Assembly: GCA_900549055.1 (NCBI GenBank)
Contig: URNB01000004.1
Coordinates: 1 to 46,778 of the forward strand
Length of the DNA: 46,778 nucleotides
Source: an uncultured Oscillospiraceae bacterium
GTDB taxonomy: Bacteria; Bacillota; Clostridia; Oscillospirales; Acutalibacteraceae
Direction of reading: 5' to 3'
In this document: positions 8,478 to 17,465 of the stretch, in pieces
How the letters are laid out: every line of letters starts with the position of its first letter
How positions within the stretch are numbered: position 1 is the first letter of the stretch
Made by a program: the position numbers and the translations under genes
The notes under the pieces: generated by a model
Seen by the model: the letters and a program-made list of their open reading frames with translations, nothing else
Told to the model about the DNA's origin: nothing
Database searches by the model: none

Positions 8478-9479
8478 ATGCTTGTCAGTGTTATAATTCC
8501 CGTTTATAATGTTGAAAAATACATTGAAAAATGCGTGACCTCAGTCCTTGAGCAAACCTTTGACGACTTTGAAATAATAGTCGTGATAGACGGCTCAACC
8601 GACGGCAGCGAAGCCAAAGCTCGTAAACTGCAGGAGGAAAACCCGGGAAAAATAATAATAATCAACCAGGAAAACAAGGGCTTGGGCGGCGCGAGAAACA
8701 CAGGCATAATAAACGCTCGCGGCGAATATCTGCTTTTTGTGGACAGCGACGATTATATTGAAAAGGATCTGCTTGCGGATGCAACAAAAATAATCGAAAG
8801 CGAAAACAGCGATGTTGTAATCTTCGATTTCGATTATGTTGACGAAAGCGGCGCGCTTTTAAAGCAGGAAAGGGCAGTTCCCATGGGGAATGCCGAATTT
8901 TCCGTTATGCCAGGGGTTTTAACGGCATGGCCGTGCGCCTGGGACAAGCTTTATAAGAAAACGCTTTTCACCGAAAACGGTATCTTTTACCCCGACAGGC
9001 TTTGGTTTGAGGATCTTGCGACCACCCCGAGGATATTATCGGAAACCTTAAAAATTTCTTATCTTGCCAAGCCGTATTACAACTATGTTCAGCGTTCGGA
9101 CTCTATTATGGCGGATTCCAAAAAAAACTCGGCGCGGATTTTAAGGAATAAAGAAATACTGACCGCCTATGAGCTCAGCGAAAATTATTTTCTGCAGACG
9201 GGAAAGCATGCGCAGTATTACAGCGAGCTTGAATATCTTGCGGTATATCACATCCTTTTCACCGCAACAATGCGGGTAAACAAAAGCGATCCCGGGAATA
9301 TGCTGCAGGCTCAGCTGGTTGATTACACCCTTAAAAAATATCCGCATTTTGAAAAAAACAAGTATTATAAATGCCTGTTATCACAAAAGGACAGGATATC
9401 GATATGGTTTTTGAGGCATAAGCTTTTCCGCATGCTTCACCTGATTTTAGATATTAATCGCAAGCTTAAAGACAGGTGA
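8478..9479 (+). CDS. GT2 family glycosyltransferase
   Basis: About 333 residues. SVIIPVYNVEKYIEKCVTSV opens the GT-A domain, with VVIDGSTDGSE as nucleotide-binding loop and LLFVDSDDYIEKD as the DxD-type motif. AWPCAWDKLYKKTLF and FEDLATTPRIL follow. ATG at 8478 is preferred: GAGGA lies 5 nt upstream and the protein then begins MLVSVIIP, as is usual for GT2 enzymes. A GTG at 8466 overlapping the previous stop is the alternative. Third GT2 enzyme of the locus, transferring a sugar during cytosolic repeat-unit assembly. Confidence 0.87.
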   Translation: MLVSVIIPVYNVEKYIEKCVTSVLEQTFDDFEIIVVIDGSTDGSEAKARKLQEENPGKIIIINQENKGLGGARNTGIINARGEYLLFVDSDDYIEKDLLADATKIIESENSDVVIFDFDYVDESGALLKQERAVPMGNAEFSVMPGVLTAWPCAWDKLYKKTLFTENGIFYPDRLWFEDLATTPRILSETLKISYLAKPYYNYVQRSDSIMADSKKNSARILRNKEILTAYELSENYFLQTGKHAQYYSELEYLAVYHILFTATMRVNKSDPGNMLQAQLVDYTLKKYPHFEKNKYYKCLLSQKDRISIWFLRHKLFRMLHLILDINRKLKDR

Positions 9480-9486
9480 CGGATAT

Positions 9487-11004
9487 ATGAATTTTAAAAA
9501 AGGCATATACAATATTATTTTCGGAATAATAGGCCAACTGCTTACCGTAGTATTCGCAATAATAGTTCCGAAAGTAATTATAATCGGTTACGGTTCATCG
9601 GTCAACGGACTGCTCTCTACCATAAATCAGTTATTTGTATATCTTTCGCTGTTTGAGGCGGGAGTCGGAACCGCTACGCTGCAGGCGCTTTATAAGCCGC
9701 TGACCGAGAACAACCGCGGAGAGATTAATTCCATACTCGCTGCAACGCATAAATATTATATCCGTACAAGTAAGCTCTATTTTGCGGCTCTGACCCTTTT
9801 TTCGGTGCTTTATCCGTGTATAGTAAAGCGCGGATGCATAAGCTACACAATGGCGGCTCTTCTTATATTTTTCGGCGGGCTCGGCAATGTAGTTAATTTT
9901 ATGTTTCAGGGTAAATATAAAATCCTGCTGCAAGCCGAGGGAAAGTCTTATGTGGTAACTAATATAACCACGGTAATATCGGTTTTCATAAATTTAAGTA
10001 AAATATTTTTAATTAAAAACGGGTTCGATGTACTGACCGTTCAAATAGCATTCTTTATCTTTAATGTTATTCAAATGGTATTTTTTGAGATATATATTCG
10101 CTTAAAATACAAATGGATCGATTTAAAGGTACAACCCGACGAAAAGGCGATAAATCAAAAAAATTCGGTATTGGTTCACCAAATAGCTACTCTTGTTTTT
10201 TCCAATACCGATATGATAATTCTGTCGGTTATAAACGGACTTAAGGCAGTCAGCCTTTACACGGTTTACAATTATATATACACAACCGTATTAAATATTT
10301 TTTCCACCATAAACAACGGTTTGGGTTTTTACCTCGGGCAGACATATCATTCCGACAGGAAGAAATTTCTTGAAATATACCGTCTTTATGAGTTTGATAT
10401 AATGACTGTCGGATATTATATGTTTACGGTCATAGGCGTTTTAACTCTGCCGTTTATGAAAATTTATACCTCCGGTATGTCTGACTATAATTATATTAAT
10501 ATATGGCTGCCGTTGCTTTTTGTATCGGTACAGTTTTTAAGCATCGCAAGATTTGCGGCAAATAACCTTGTAAATATTGCCGGTCACTTTAAAAAAACGC
10601 AAAACCGCGCCATACTGGAAGCGGTTATAAATATTGTGTTATCGATAGTATTTGCCTTCAGGTTCGGCATATACGGAATACTGTTCGGAACAATAGCGGC
10701 ATTGCTTTACAGGACGAACGATTTCTTAATTTATTCCAACAGGGTAATTCTTAATGAGTCTGCAAAGCCGTCATATCGAGTGTGGATTGCCAATACGGCA
10801 ATAGCGGCGCTTTGCTTTGCGCTGTTTTATAACAGAATAGCCTCCTGCGAATCTTATTATATGCTTGCTGTAATAGGGATTATATATTCGTTAATAATTT
10901 TACTCATATTCCTTGTCGGCAATCTGATCTTTAATTTCAATATGATGAAGGCAAATTTGTCACTCATAAAAAGCCGTTTAGCAAGGCTGAAAAAGGATAG
11001 CTAA
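9487..11004 (+). CDS. Wzx-like polysaccharide flippase (MOP superfamily), first of two
   Basis: 505 residues, about 14 hydrophobic segments, the size and topology of MOP-superfamily polysaccharide exporters. The N-terminus (GIIGQLLTVVFAIIVPKVII, then GYGSSVNGLLSTINQLFVYLSLFEAGVG) resembles the helix 1-2 region of PST/Wzx exporters, including the conserved surface-polysaccharide type FEAGVGTA turn. Predicted to flip the undecaprenyl-linked repeat unit across the membrane for the Wzy-like polymerase. Starts 7 nt after the preceding GT2 gene. A second, clearly different flippase-like gene follows, so the division of labour is open. Confidence 0.82.
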   Translation: MNFKKGIYNIIFGIIGQLLTVVFAIIVPKVIIIGYGSSVNGLLSTINQLFVYLSLFEAGVGTATLQALYKPLTENNRGEINSILAATHKYYIRTSKLYFAALTLFSVLYPCIVKRGCISYTMAALLIFFGGLGNVVNFMFQGKYKILLQAEGKSYVVTNITTVISVFINLSKIFLIKNGFDVLTVQIAFFIFNVIQMVFFEIYIRLKYKWIDLKVQPDEKAINQKNSVLVHQIATLVFSNTDMIILSVINGLKAVSLYTVYNYIYTTVLNIFSTINNGLGFYLGQTYHSDRKKFLEIYRLYEFDIMTVGYYMFTVIGVLTLPFMKIYTSGMSDYNYINIWLPLLFVSVQFLSIARFAANNLVNIAGHFKKTQNRAILEAVINIVLSIVFAFRFGIYGILFGTIAALLYRTNDFLIYSNRVILNESAKPSYRVWIANTAIAALCFALFYNRIASCESYYMLAVIGIIYSLIILLIFLVGNLIFNFNMMKANLSLIKSRLARLKKDS

Positions 11005-11052
11005 CAACAAAATGTCTGTTATTGTTCAACAGACTGTTTAAGGAAGTCGGAA

Positions 11053-12327
11053 ATGCTTAACAAATTCAAAAATATTGACGCAAAATCAAAGGTGCTCATG
11101 AAAAATACCGTCATGCTGTATTTATTGCAGTTTTCGACCTACCTTTTCAGCTTTTTAACCGTTCCGTATCAGTCGCGAATATTAGGGCCGGAAATCTACG
11201 GTATACTCGGCGTTGCGGGCGCGGTCATGATATATTTCCAGCTTTTTATGGATTTCGGCTTTTTGCTTTCCGCAACTGAGGACATTTCCAAAAACAGAGA
11301 CGATAAGCAGTATATTTGCCGAAAAATAACCTCAATAGCTATAATCAAGATGTTTTTTGCCTTTATCAGCTTTGCGGTCATGGCGTTGCTTTGCACCGTC
11401 GTTCCGAAATTTTCCGAGCATAAAATGCTTTATTTCGTGTATCTCGCGGCGTTTGCGGTTAATTCCTTTCTCCCGGATTATATTTACCGCGGTCTTGAGC
11501 AAATGACGGCGGTAACGGTGCGGACGGTTATAATAAAGCTTTTTTTCTGCGTTATGATATTTGCGGTAATGCATACAAAGGAGGATTACATGGCAGTGCC
11601 GCTGCTGCTGCTTATCGGCAACACAGGCGCGGTTCTGGGCGCGTACTTTCACCTTTTCAAGACCCTGCATTTCAAATTCACAAGGGTTACATGGGGGCAG
11701 CTGTTTGCCGATTTCAAGCGCTCATCCTTCTTTTTCTATTCGCGGATTGCCTCTACTGTTTACAGCGCCACAAACACCGTTTTGCTCGGCTTTGTCGATA
11801 AGGCGGGAATTGTTACCGGCTATTACACCTCGGCGGACAAAATTGTTACAACGGCAAAAAACGGTCTTTCCCCCATATCCGACAGTCTTTACCCGTACAT
11901 GGTGAAAAACCGCGATTTTAAGCCGGCTGAAAAGCTGCTGAAAATTCTTATGCCGATAATTATAGCAGGCTGCATTGTTGTCGGAATTTTCGCAAAGCCC
12001 ATATGCGTTTTGGTTTTCGGCGCGGAATTTGCGGGAACTGCAAATATTTTAAGGGCCTTCCTGCCTGCCATTGCCGCGGTTTTGCCGAGTTATATTTTCG
12101 GCTTCCCCGCCATGGGAGCTCTCGGAATATCGAAATATGCCAACACCTCCATTTTCGTGGGCATGGCAATCCACATTGCGGGACTGTGTATTTTGTTTGC
12201 AACGGGCAATTTTTCTGCGGTAACGCTTGCCGGAATGACCTCGGTTTCGGAAATTTCCATTCTTTCATATAGGCTGTTTATAGTTTATAAACACAGAAGA
12301 CTGTTGAACGGAGGTGTCGGGCAATGA
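11053..12327 (+). CDS. Wzx-like polysaccharide flippase (MOP superfamily), second of two
   Basis: 424 residues, about 12 hydrophobic segments. The N-terminal block NTVMLYLLQFSTYLFSFLTVPYQSRILGPEIYG is the typical RfbX/Wzx opening (fpllt.PYlsr.LGpe.yG), followed by FGFLLSATEDISKNRDD. It is closer to the standard 420-residue Wzx of O-antigen loci than the preceding 505-residue exporter. Predicted to translocate lipid-linked glycan. GGAAGTCGGAA precedes the ATG. The spacer between the two flippase genes (11005-11052) contains a small GTCTGTT/AACAGAC stem-loop. The stop overlaps the next start codon in ATGA, indicating translational coupling. Confidence 0.86.
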   Translation: MLNKFKNIDAKSKVLMKNTVMLYLLQFSTYLFSFLTVPYQSRILGPEIYGILGVAGAVMIYFQLFMDFGFLLSATEDISKNRDDKQYICRKITSIAIIKMFFAFISFAVMALLCTVVPKFSEHKMLYFVYLAAFAVNSFLPDYIYRGLEQMTAVTVRTVIIKLFFCVMIFAVMHTKEDYMAVPLLLLIGNTGAVLGAYFHLFKTLHFKFTRVTWGQLFADFKRSSFFFYSRIASTVYSATNTVLLGFVDKAGIVTGYYTSADKIVTTAKNGLSPISDSLYPYMVKNRDFKPAEKLLKILMPIIIAGCIVVGIFAKPICVLVFGAEFAGTANILRAFLPAIAAVLPSYIFGFPAMGALGISKYANTSIFVGMAIHIAGLCILFATGNFSAVTLAGMTSVSEISILSYRLFIVYKHRRLLNGGVGQ

Positions 12328-13460
12328 GATTGCTGTTGAGAATCTCAAGGCGTGCCTTTTGGATTGTATGCCGAATTCTTCCAATCAAGGAAAATAAAAT
12401 TGTTTTTCAGACCTTTTACGGCCGCGGCTACAGTGACAACCCGAAATATATAGCCGAAAAGCTGCGGGAAACGGGAAAAGACCTCGATTTTATTTGGGTT
12501 TCAAACGGCAGAGAGGATCCGGGCGTGCCCGAAGGCTTCAGGGTCGTGCGTTTCAGAAACTTCAAGTATATTTACGAAATGTCCACCGCCAAAATATGGG
12601 TGGACAGCTGCCGCAAGGAGTATTGCATAAAAAAGAAAAATCAGTATTATATGCAGACCTGGCACGGCGGTTTCACCCTTAAAAAGGTGGAAAGGGCGGT
12701 TGAATCGGAGCTTGATCCGCGTTATGTAAGGCAGGCAAAGCGCGACGCCAAACAGAGCGATGTTATGCTTTCAAACTGCAATGCGCTTTCAAAGGTTTAC
12801 AGAGAGGACTTTTGGTATGACGGCGAGATACTTCAAAAGGGTCTGCCGCGCAATGACCGTCTGTTTAATTTTACCGACAGCGACGTAAAAAGCATAAGGG
12901 AAAACATTGGGATTGAAGACGGTGTAAGGCTGCTTTTATATGCTCCCACATTCAGAAAAAATCACGGATTTCAGGCATACACACTGGATTATGAGCGCTG
13001 CTGCAAATCACTTGAAAAGCGTTTCGGCGGGAAATGGAAAATACTTTTGCGTATGCATCCCGGTATTTTTGACGCGGCAGACAACATAAGCCTTGACGAG
13101 CGCTTTGTGCTCAACGCCTCGCACTATCCGGATATACAGGATCTGTATATAATAAGTGACTTTTTAATAACCGATTATTCATCCGTTATTTTCGACTTCG
13201 CGCTTTTAAAGCGCCGCGCAGCCTTCTATGCGGTCGATATAGCCGAATATATGACGGACAGAGGCTTCTACTTCAGTCTTTTCGATTTTCCGTTTGAGGT
13301 CTGCCAAAATAATGACGAAGCGGAAAAAATGATTTTGAATTTTGATGATAAAGCATATTTTGAGAAGCTGAATGAATTTTTAAATGAGCAGGACTTCAGC
13401 GACAACGGCAAAGCGTCGGACGCCGCAGCCGAATGGATATCAGAACATATTCAGAAATGA
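12324..13460 (+). CDS. CDP-glycerol:glycerophosphotransferase family protein (TagB/TagF-like)
   Basis: 378 residues, about the size of single-domain TagB-type enzymes. Conserved blocks: FQTFYGRGYSDNPKYIAE, YYMQTWHGGFTLKKVE (the W-H-G catalytic His region), GLPRNDRLF, LLLYAPTFRKNH, LLRMHPG and FLITDYSSVIFDFALL, all landmarks of the Glyphos_transf family. The enzyme transfers glycerol phosphate from CDP-glycerol to a lipid-linked acceptor, as in wall teichoic acid or phosphoglycerol-decorated capsules. It sits directly before two cytidylyltransferase genes that could supply CDP-glycerol. No membrane helix is obvious; these enzymes bind the membrane peripherally. Confidence 0.88.
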   Translation: MRLLLRISRRAFWIVCRILPIKENKIVFQTFYGRGYSDNPKYIAEKLRETGKDLDFIWVSNGREDPGVPEGFRVVRFRNFKYIYEMSTAKIWVDSCRKEYCIKKKNQYYMQTWHGGFTLKKVERAVESELDPRYVRQAKRDAKQSDVMLSNCNALSKVYREDFWYDGEILQKGLPRNDRLFNFTDSDVKSIRENIGIEDGVRLLLYAPTFRKNHGFQAYTLDYERCCKSLEKRFGGKWKILLRMHPGIFDAADNISLDERFVLNASHYPDIQDLYIISDFLITDYSSVIFDFALLKRRAAFYAVDIAEYMTDRGFYFSLFDFPFEVCQNNDEAEKMILNFDDKAYFEKLNEFLNEQDFSDNGKASDAAAEWISEHIQK

Positions 13461-13483
13461 TTTTTGGGAGGCAGAAAAAGCAA

Positions 13484-13903
13484 ATGAAAACGGTAATTAC
13501 CTACGGTACTTTCGATTTGCTGCATTACGGTCATTTAAACTTACTTAAAAGAGCAAGCCGTTTGGGAGACAGACTCATTGTTGGTGTTTCCACCGATGAA
13601 TTTTGTCTCGAAAAAGGCAAAAAAACCGTTTTTAAACTGGAGCAGCGAATGGAAATGGTGTCGGATCTTAAATATGTCTATCTTGCAATTCCCGAGCATA
13701 ATATGGCCCAAAAGGTTTCCGATATTGAAAAATACGGAGCGGATATTTTTGTTTTGGGCAGCGATTATTCAGATACTTTTTTAAAAATGCCGGAATATGA
13801 ATTGATAAAAGATAAGTGTGATATAATATTCTTACCGCGTACCGACGGAATTTCAACCACAATTTTAAAAAACGAATGGAGTTTATCGGGGAAGAAAATA
13901 TGA
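13484..13903 (+). CDS. tagD: Glycerol-3-phosphate cytidylyltransferase (TagD-like), copy 1
   Basis: 139 residues from the ATG at 13484, which has GGGAGG 12 nt upstream and gives the usual TagD N-terminus. Cytidylyltransferase motifs: TYGTFDLLHYGHLNLLKRA with the HxGH nucleotide-binding site, and RTDGISTTIL, the RTxGISTT motif characteristic of TagD. It makes CDP-glycerol from CTP and glycerol 3-phosphate, the donor for the upstream TagB/TagF-like transferase. Its stop overlaps the start of a second cytidylyltransferase gene. An in-frame upstream extension to 13433 exists but overlaps the previous gene and has no ribosome site. Confidence 0.9.
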   Translation: MKTVITYGTFDLLHYGHLNLLKRASRLGDRLIVGVSTDEFCLEKGKKTVFKLEQRMEMVSDLKYVYLAIPEHNMAQKVSDIEKYGADIFVLGSDYSDTFLKMPEYELIKDKCDIIFLPRTDGISTTILKNEWSLSGKKI

Positions 13904-14289
13904 AAAGAGTTATAACCTACGGCTCATTTGATCTGCTGCACTACGGACACATAAACCTTTTAAAGCGTGCAAAGGAACTCGGCGATTATCTTATAGTTTG
14001 CTTATCAACCGATGAGTTTAACGAAAAAGAAAAGCATAAAAAGGCGTACTTCTCTTATGATAAGCGCAAAATGCTTTTGGAAGCCATAAGATATGTCGAT
14101 CTGGTAATTCCCGAGGAAAGCTGGGAACAAAAGGTGACTGATATACACGAATACCATATTGACGTTTTTGTGCTGGGAGACGACTGGAAGGGTAAGTTTG
14201 ATTACCTGAAAAATGAAGGTGTTGAGGTGGTTTATCTGCCAAGAACCCCCGAAATCAGCACAACGCAGATCAAAAAGGATCTTGCCTGA
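13900..14289 (+). CDS. TagD-like cytidylyltransferase, copy 2
   Basis: 129 residues, starting at the ATGA overlap with copy 1 (GGGGAAG just upstream). It has TYGSFDLLHYGHINLLKRAKEL with HxGH, VFVLGDDWKGKFDYL and RTPEISTTQIKKDL. The last block differs from copy 1: PEISTTQ rather than DGISTTI. DDWKGKFDYL is the standard TagD form, while copy 1 has SDYSDTFLKMPEY there. This copy therefore looks like the better match to authentic glycerol-3-phosphate cytidylyltransferase in that segment. The two paralogues may act on the same substrate as a hetero-oligomer or on different polyol phosphates; the sequence alone does not decide. Confidence 0.85.
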   Translation: MKRVITYGSFDLLHYGHINLLKRAKELGDYLIVCLSTDEFNEKEKHKKAYFSYDKRKMLLEAIRYVDLVIPEESWEQKVTDIHEYHIDVFVLGDDWKGKFDYLKNEGVEVVYLPRTPEISTTQIKKDLA

Positions 14290-14315
14290 AAATAACGGAA
14301 CGGAGATGAATTGTC

Positions 14316-15830
14316 TTGGCGGATTATCTTAAAAAACGACCCATGCTTCTTTGCGCGGCTGTATCTGCCGTGCTGTGCATAGTTGGATTTTACTGTCCGC
14401 CGGCAGTCTTTTTCTGCGGAATCGCCCTTATAATACTGTTTTTTGTATCGCTTTATCTCCGCCGACCCGTGGAAACGGTAGTTGCGTTTATACTGGCTGT
14501 TACGGCAGCCGGTATTCTTTTAACCTCCTCCCGCGCGGCAGAGCTTTCAAAGCTTGACGGAAGCGCCGCAAAGGGAGAATTCACCGTAGTGAGCGAGCCC
14601 GAAAAACACGGCACTGCCAACACCGTGAAATTGGAAGCGACAAGCTGCGATACCCTCAAAAAAGGCACAAAGCTTATTTGCACCGATTACAGCCTCACCC
14701 CGCTTGAATACGGCAATCGCATTCAAGCGACCGTTTCCCTGTCGCAGCTTTCATTGGGAACGCAGAAAAGATCCTATTATTCGGAGGGGATATTTCTTCG
14801 CGGCAGGCTTCGGGATATCAGGGTCGAAAAAGGAAACGACGACCCCGTGCTGCAAAAGATAAGAAATGTCCGCAGCTATATAAAGAATACCCTGTTTTCC
14901 GCAATGAGCCGCGATGAGGCGGCTACGCTTACCGCCGTAACAATAGGCGACCGATCATATTTTACCGATGAATTTTACGCAAACGTCAAAAAAGCGGGCG
15001 TCAGCCATGTTATGGTGGTTTCGGGTATGCATTTGTCGGTAATAGTGGGTCTTACCGCCGTTGCCGTTAAAAAATATTTTTACAACAAATACCTTCGGGC
15101 GCTTACAATGCTTGCAACCGTGCTTTTTATGGCGGCTGTGTGCGGATTTACAAAATCCATTCTCCGCGCGGGCTTCTGCTCACTTTTTCTCGCCGTCAGC
15201 ATTTTGTCGGAACGGGATAATACTACCGAAAATTCGCTCGGAGGAGCGGCGGCGCTGCTGTTTATGATCTCGCCCTTCACCGTTTTCAGTGTTTCGTTTC
15301 AGCTGTCCTTTCTTTCCACCCTCGGAATAGTTTCGGTGGCTATGCCCTGCCTTAAATTTATTAAGGATAACCGGCTTTTGAAAACCGATATTGCGTTCAC
15401 CCTTTTTTCTGCGGTGTCGGTAACGCTTGCCGCCACGCTTTTCACACTGCCGATTTCAATTTATACCTTCGGGTATGTTTCAAATGTTTCGGTATTTACC
15501 AATTTGCTGATAGACGCTGCGGCAGGCATTGCCCTGCAAATTTCCGCCGTGGCGCTTGCGCTTAATTTGATTTTCCCGTACATATCGCGGCCTTTGTTCA
15601 TAGCCGCAGAGTTTACAGCCGCCTATATCAACCGTATTATAAACCTTTTCGGCTCTTTGCCGTTTGCGGTGTCGGATATTGGGACGCCCGAATTTTACGC
15701 GTCATTGCTGATAATAATTTCGGTAGTAGCCGCGCTGTTCGCCTTTAAAAGGCGTCTTGATCGACTTAAGCTCAATGAAATGTACCGTAAAATTTCAAGT
15801 GAAAGGGGCAGGAAATTCAGATGGCAATGA
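14316..15830 (+). CDS. comEC: ComEC/Rec2-family competence-type membrane protein
   Basis: 504 residues. The N-terminal part has three membrane segments and an OB-like soluble region with GNRIQATVSL. The Competence domain follows, with SHVMVVSGMHLSVIVGL, the ComEC hallmark, and SVSFQLSFLSTLGIV. ComEC forms the membrane channel that admits single-stranded DNA in natural transformation. The protein ends after the channel domain and has no metallo-beta-lactamase domain, so it is a short ComEC form. TTG start at 14316 follows GGAG by 10 nt. It lies 26 nt after the glycan locus with no terminator and overlaps holA, a common neighbour of comEC in Firmicutes. Confidence 0.85.
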   Translation: MADYLKKRPMLLCAAVSAVLCIVGFYCPPAVFFCGIALIILFFVSLYLRRPVETVVAFILAVTAAGILLTSSRAAELSKLDGSAAKGEFTVVSEPEKHGTANTVKLEATSCDTLKKGTKLICTDYSLTPLEYGNRIQATVSLSQLSLGTQKRSYYSEGIFLRGRLRDIRVEKGNDDPVLQKIRNVRSYIKNTLFSAMSRDEAATLTAVTIGDRSYFTDEFYANVKKAGVSHVMVVSGMHLSVIVGLTAVAVKKYFYNKYLRALTMLATVLFMAAVCGFTKSILRAGFCSLFLAVSILSERDNTTENSLGGAAALLFMISPFTVFSVSFQLSFLSTLGIVSVAMPCLKFIKDNRLLKTDIAFTLFSAVSVTLAATLFTLPISIYTFGYVSNVSVFTNLLIDAAAGIALQISAVALALNLIFPYISRPLFIAAEFTAAYINRIINLFGSLPFAVSDIGTPEFYASLLIIISVVAALFAFKRRLDRLKLNEMYRKISSERGRKFRWQ

Positions 15831-16879
15831 TATACGAAGACGCACTGAAAAGCCAAATTAAGAGCGGAGCCTTGGCGCCGGTCTACATAATACTCGGCGA
15901 GGACGACTACCTGAAGCGTATGTATGTAAATAAAATAAGCTCGTTGATAACCGATAAGGATGATATCTTCAATTACAGCCGCTTCGGAGCGGACAGCTCC
16001 CTGCAGGACATATACGACTTTTTGGAGCAGCTGCCCTTAATGTCGGACAAAAAGTGCGCGGTGCTTTGCGATTACGATATTGAGCACTGCGGCGCAAATG
16101 ATTTCGAAAAGCTGTCATCACTTGTTTCCGCTCCCGCAGAGGACGCGGTCTTCATTATATGGTTTGACTCATTAGCCCCCGACCCAAAAAAAAGCGCAAG
16201 ACTCAAAAAGCTGATTTCAAAGGCCGAAAAGGGCGGCGGGTGCGCAGTGCTCTTAAACCACCGCAGAGTACCCGAGCTTGTTAAAATGCTGACCGACGGC
16301 GCAAGGTCGCGCGGCTGCAGCTTTGAGCCTGCGGCGGCAAAATACCTTGTTGAAACGGCGGGAGAGGATATTTCCACCCTGCAGAATGAGCTTAACAAGC
16401 TATGCTTTTATCTGCCGGGCGGCACTATAACGCGGCAGGATGTTGAGCTGGTTTCGGTCAAGACGGTCGAAGCGTCGGTTTATAACCTTTCGCGGCATAT
16501 TTTTTCACGGGACGCGGGCGAAGCAATGAAAACCCTTGACGAGCTTTTCTTTATGCGCCTTGAGCCGATGATTATATTATACACCGTGTCGTCCGCTTAT
16601 GTCGATCTGTACCGTGTATTCGTCTGCCGAAAAAGGGGAATGAAAAATTCCGAAATCGCGGCGGAATTCGGCTATAAGGGACGCGAATTCGTGCTTGACC
16701 GCGCCGCGCAGAGCCTTTCAAAATTCGATTTTAAAAGGCTCGCCTTAAGCTTTGAGGCGCTGCTCGCTGCCGATAAGCAGCTCAAATCCTTCGGGGCAGA
16801 TCCCAGAACGGTGCTTGAGCAGCTGACGGTGCGGCTCATATATATTATAGCAAAGGGTGAAAGCGTTGATAAGGCTTGA
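15821..16879 (+). CDS. holA: DNA polymerase III subunit delta
   Basis: 352 residues, normal size. AAA+-like clamp-loader fold: GALAPVYIILGEDDYLKRMYV at the N-terminus, where HolA lacks a strict Walker A, then LPLMSDKKCAVL, RRVPELVKMLTDGARSRGCSF and the lid-domain LVETAGEDISTLQNELNKLCFY. HolA opens the beta sliding clamp within the clamp-loader complex. It overlaps comEC by 10 nt; an ATG two codons later at 15827 is an alternative start. Gene order comEC-holA is widespread, which supports both calls. Confidence 0.93.
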   Translation: MAMIYEDALKSQIKSGALAPVYIILGEDDYLKRMYVNKISSLITDKDDIFNYSRFGADSSLQDIYDFLEQLPLMSDKKCAVLCDYDIEHCGANDFEKLSSLVSAPAEDAVFIIWFDSLAPDPKKSARLKKLISKAEKGGGCAVLLNHRRVPELVKMLTDGARSRGCSFEPAAAKYLVETAGEDISTLQNELNKLCFYLPGGTITRQDVELVSVKTVEASVYNLSRHIFSRDAGEAMKTLDELFFMRLEPMIILYTVSSAYVDLYRVFVCRKRGMKNSEIAAEFGYKGREFVLDRAAQSLSKFDFKRLALSFEALLAADKQLKSFGADPRTVLEQLTVRLIYIIAKGESVDKA

Positions 16880-17465
16880 CCGACCCGTAATAGTCGAAGG
16901 GAAATATGATAAGATTACGCTTGAAAATGTTATTGACGCGCTGATAATTCCAACCGACGGCTTCCGCATATTCAAAAGCCCCGAAAAAGCCGCGCTGATA
17001 CGGGCAGCGGCTAAGGATAAGGGCGTTATCGTGATGACCGATTCCGACAGTGCGGGAGCGGTTATCCGCGCATATCTCAAAAAGCTTTTGGGAAATACGG
17101 AAATCATAAATGTTTATGTTCCGGCACTTAAGGGCAAGGAACGGCGTAAGGCGAAATATTCAAAGGAGGGGCTTTTGGGCGTTGAGGGAATGTCCCCCGA
17201 GGTAATAGCCGAAGCGCTGCAAAGATGCGGAGTTTCGGCGGAACGCAGCGCCGAGCGAAAAAAAATCACCAAGAGCGATATGTTTTCATCGGGGCTTTCT
17301 GGCAGAGCGAACAGTGCCGATATGCGCCGTGATTTTTTAAGCTTTTTGGGACTGCCGCAAACACTTTCGTCCTCTGCCATGCTGGATGTTATGAATAACA
17401 TGATGAACTATGAGGAATTTTTTGAAAAGGTGAGCTTATGGCAAAAACGCACGGACAGCGTTTGA
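16866..17465 (+). CDS. rnmV: RNase M5-like Toprim protein (DUF4093 C-terminus)
   Basis: About 199 residues. Toprim domain with VIVEGKYDKITL, supplying the catalytic Glu, and VIVMTDSDSAGAVIR, the DxD motif. The C-terminal half (LLGVEGMSPEVIAEAL, then ITKSDMFSSGLSGRANSADMRRDFLSFLGLP) follows the layout of Bacillus RNase M5, which matures 5S rRNA. TTG at 16866 is favoured because AAAGGGTGA lies 6 nt upstream; GTG at 16857 would give three more residues. It overlaps holA and the WYL gene. Whether it truly matures 5S rRNA or is a Toprim relative is uncertain. Confidence 0.78.
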   Translation: MIRLDRPVIVEGKYDKITLENVIDALIIPTDGFRIFKSPEKAALIRAAAKDKGVIVMTDSDSAGAVIRAYLKKLLGNTEIINVYVPALKGKERRKAKYSKEGLLGVEGMSPEVIAEALQRCGVSAERSAERKKITKSDMFSSGLSGRANSADMRRDFLSFLGLPQTLSSSAMLDVMNNMMNYEEFFEKVSLWQKRTDSV

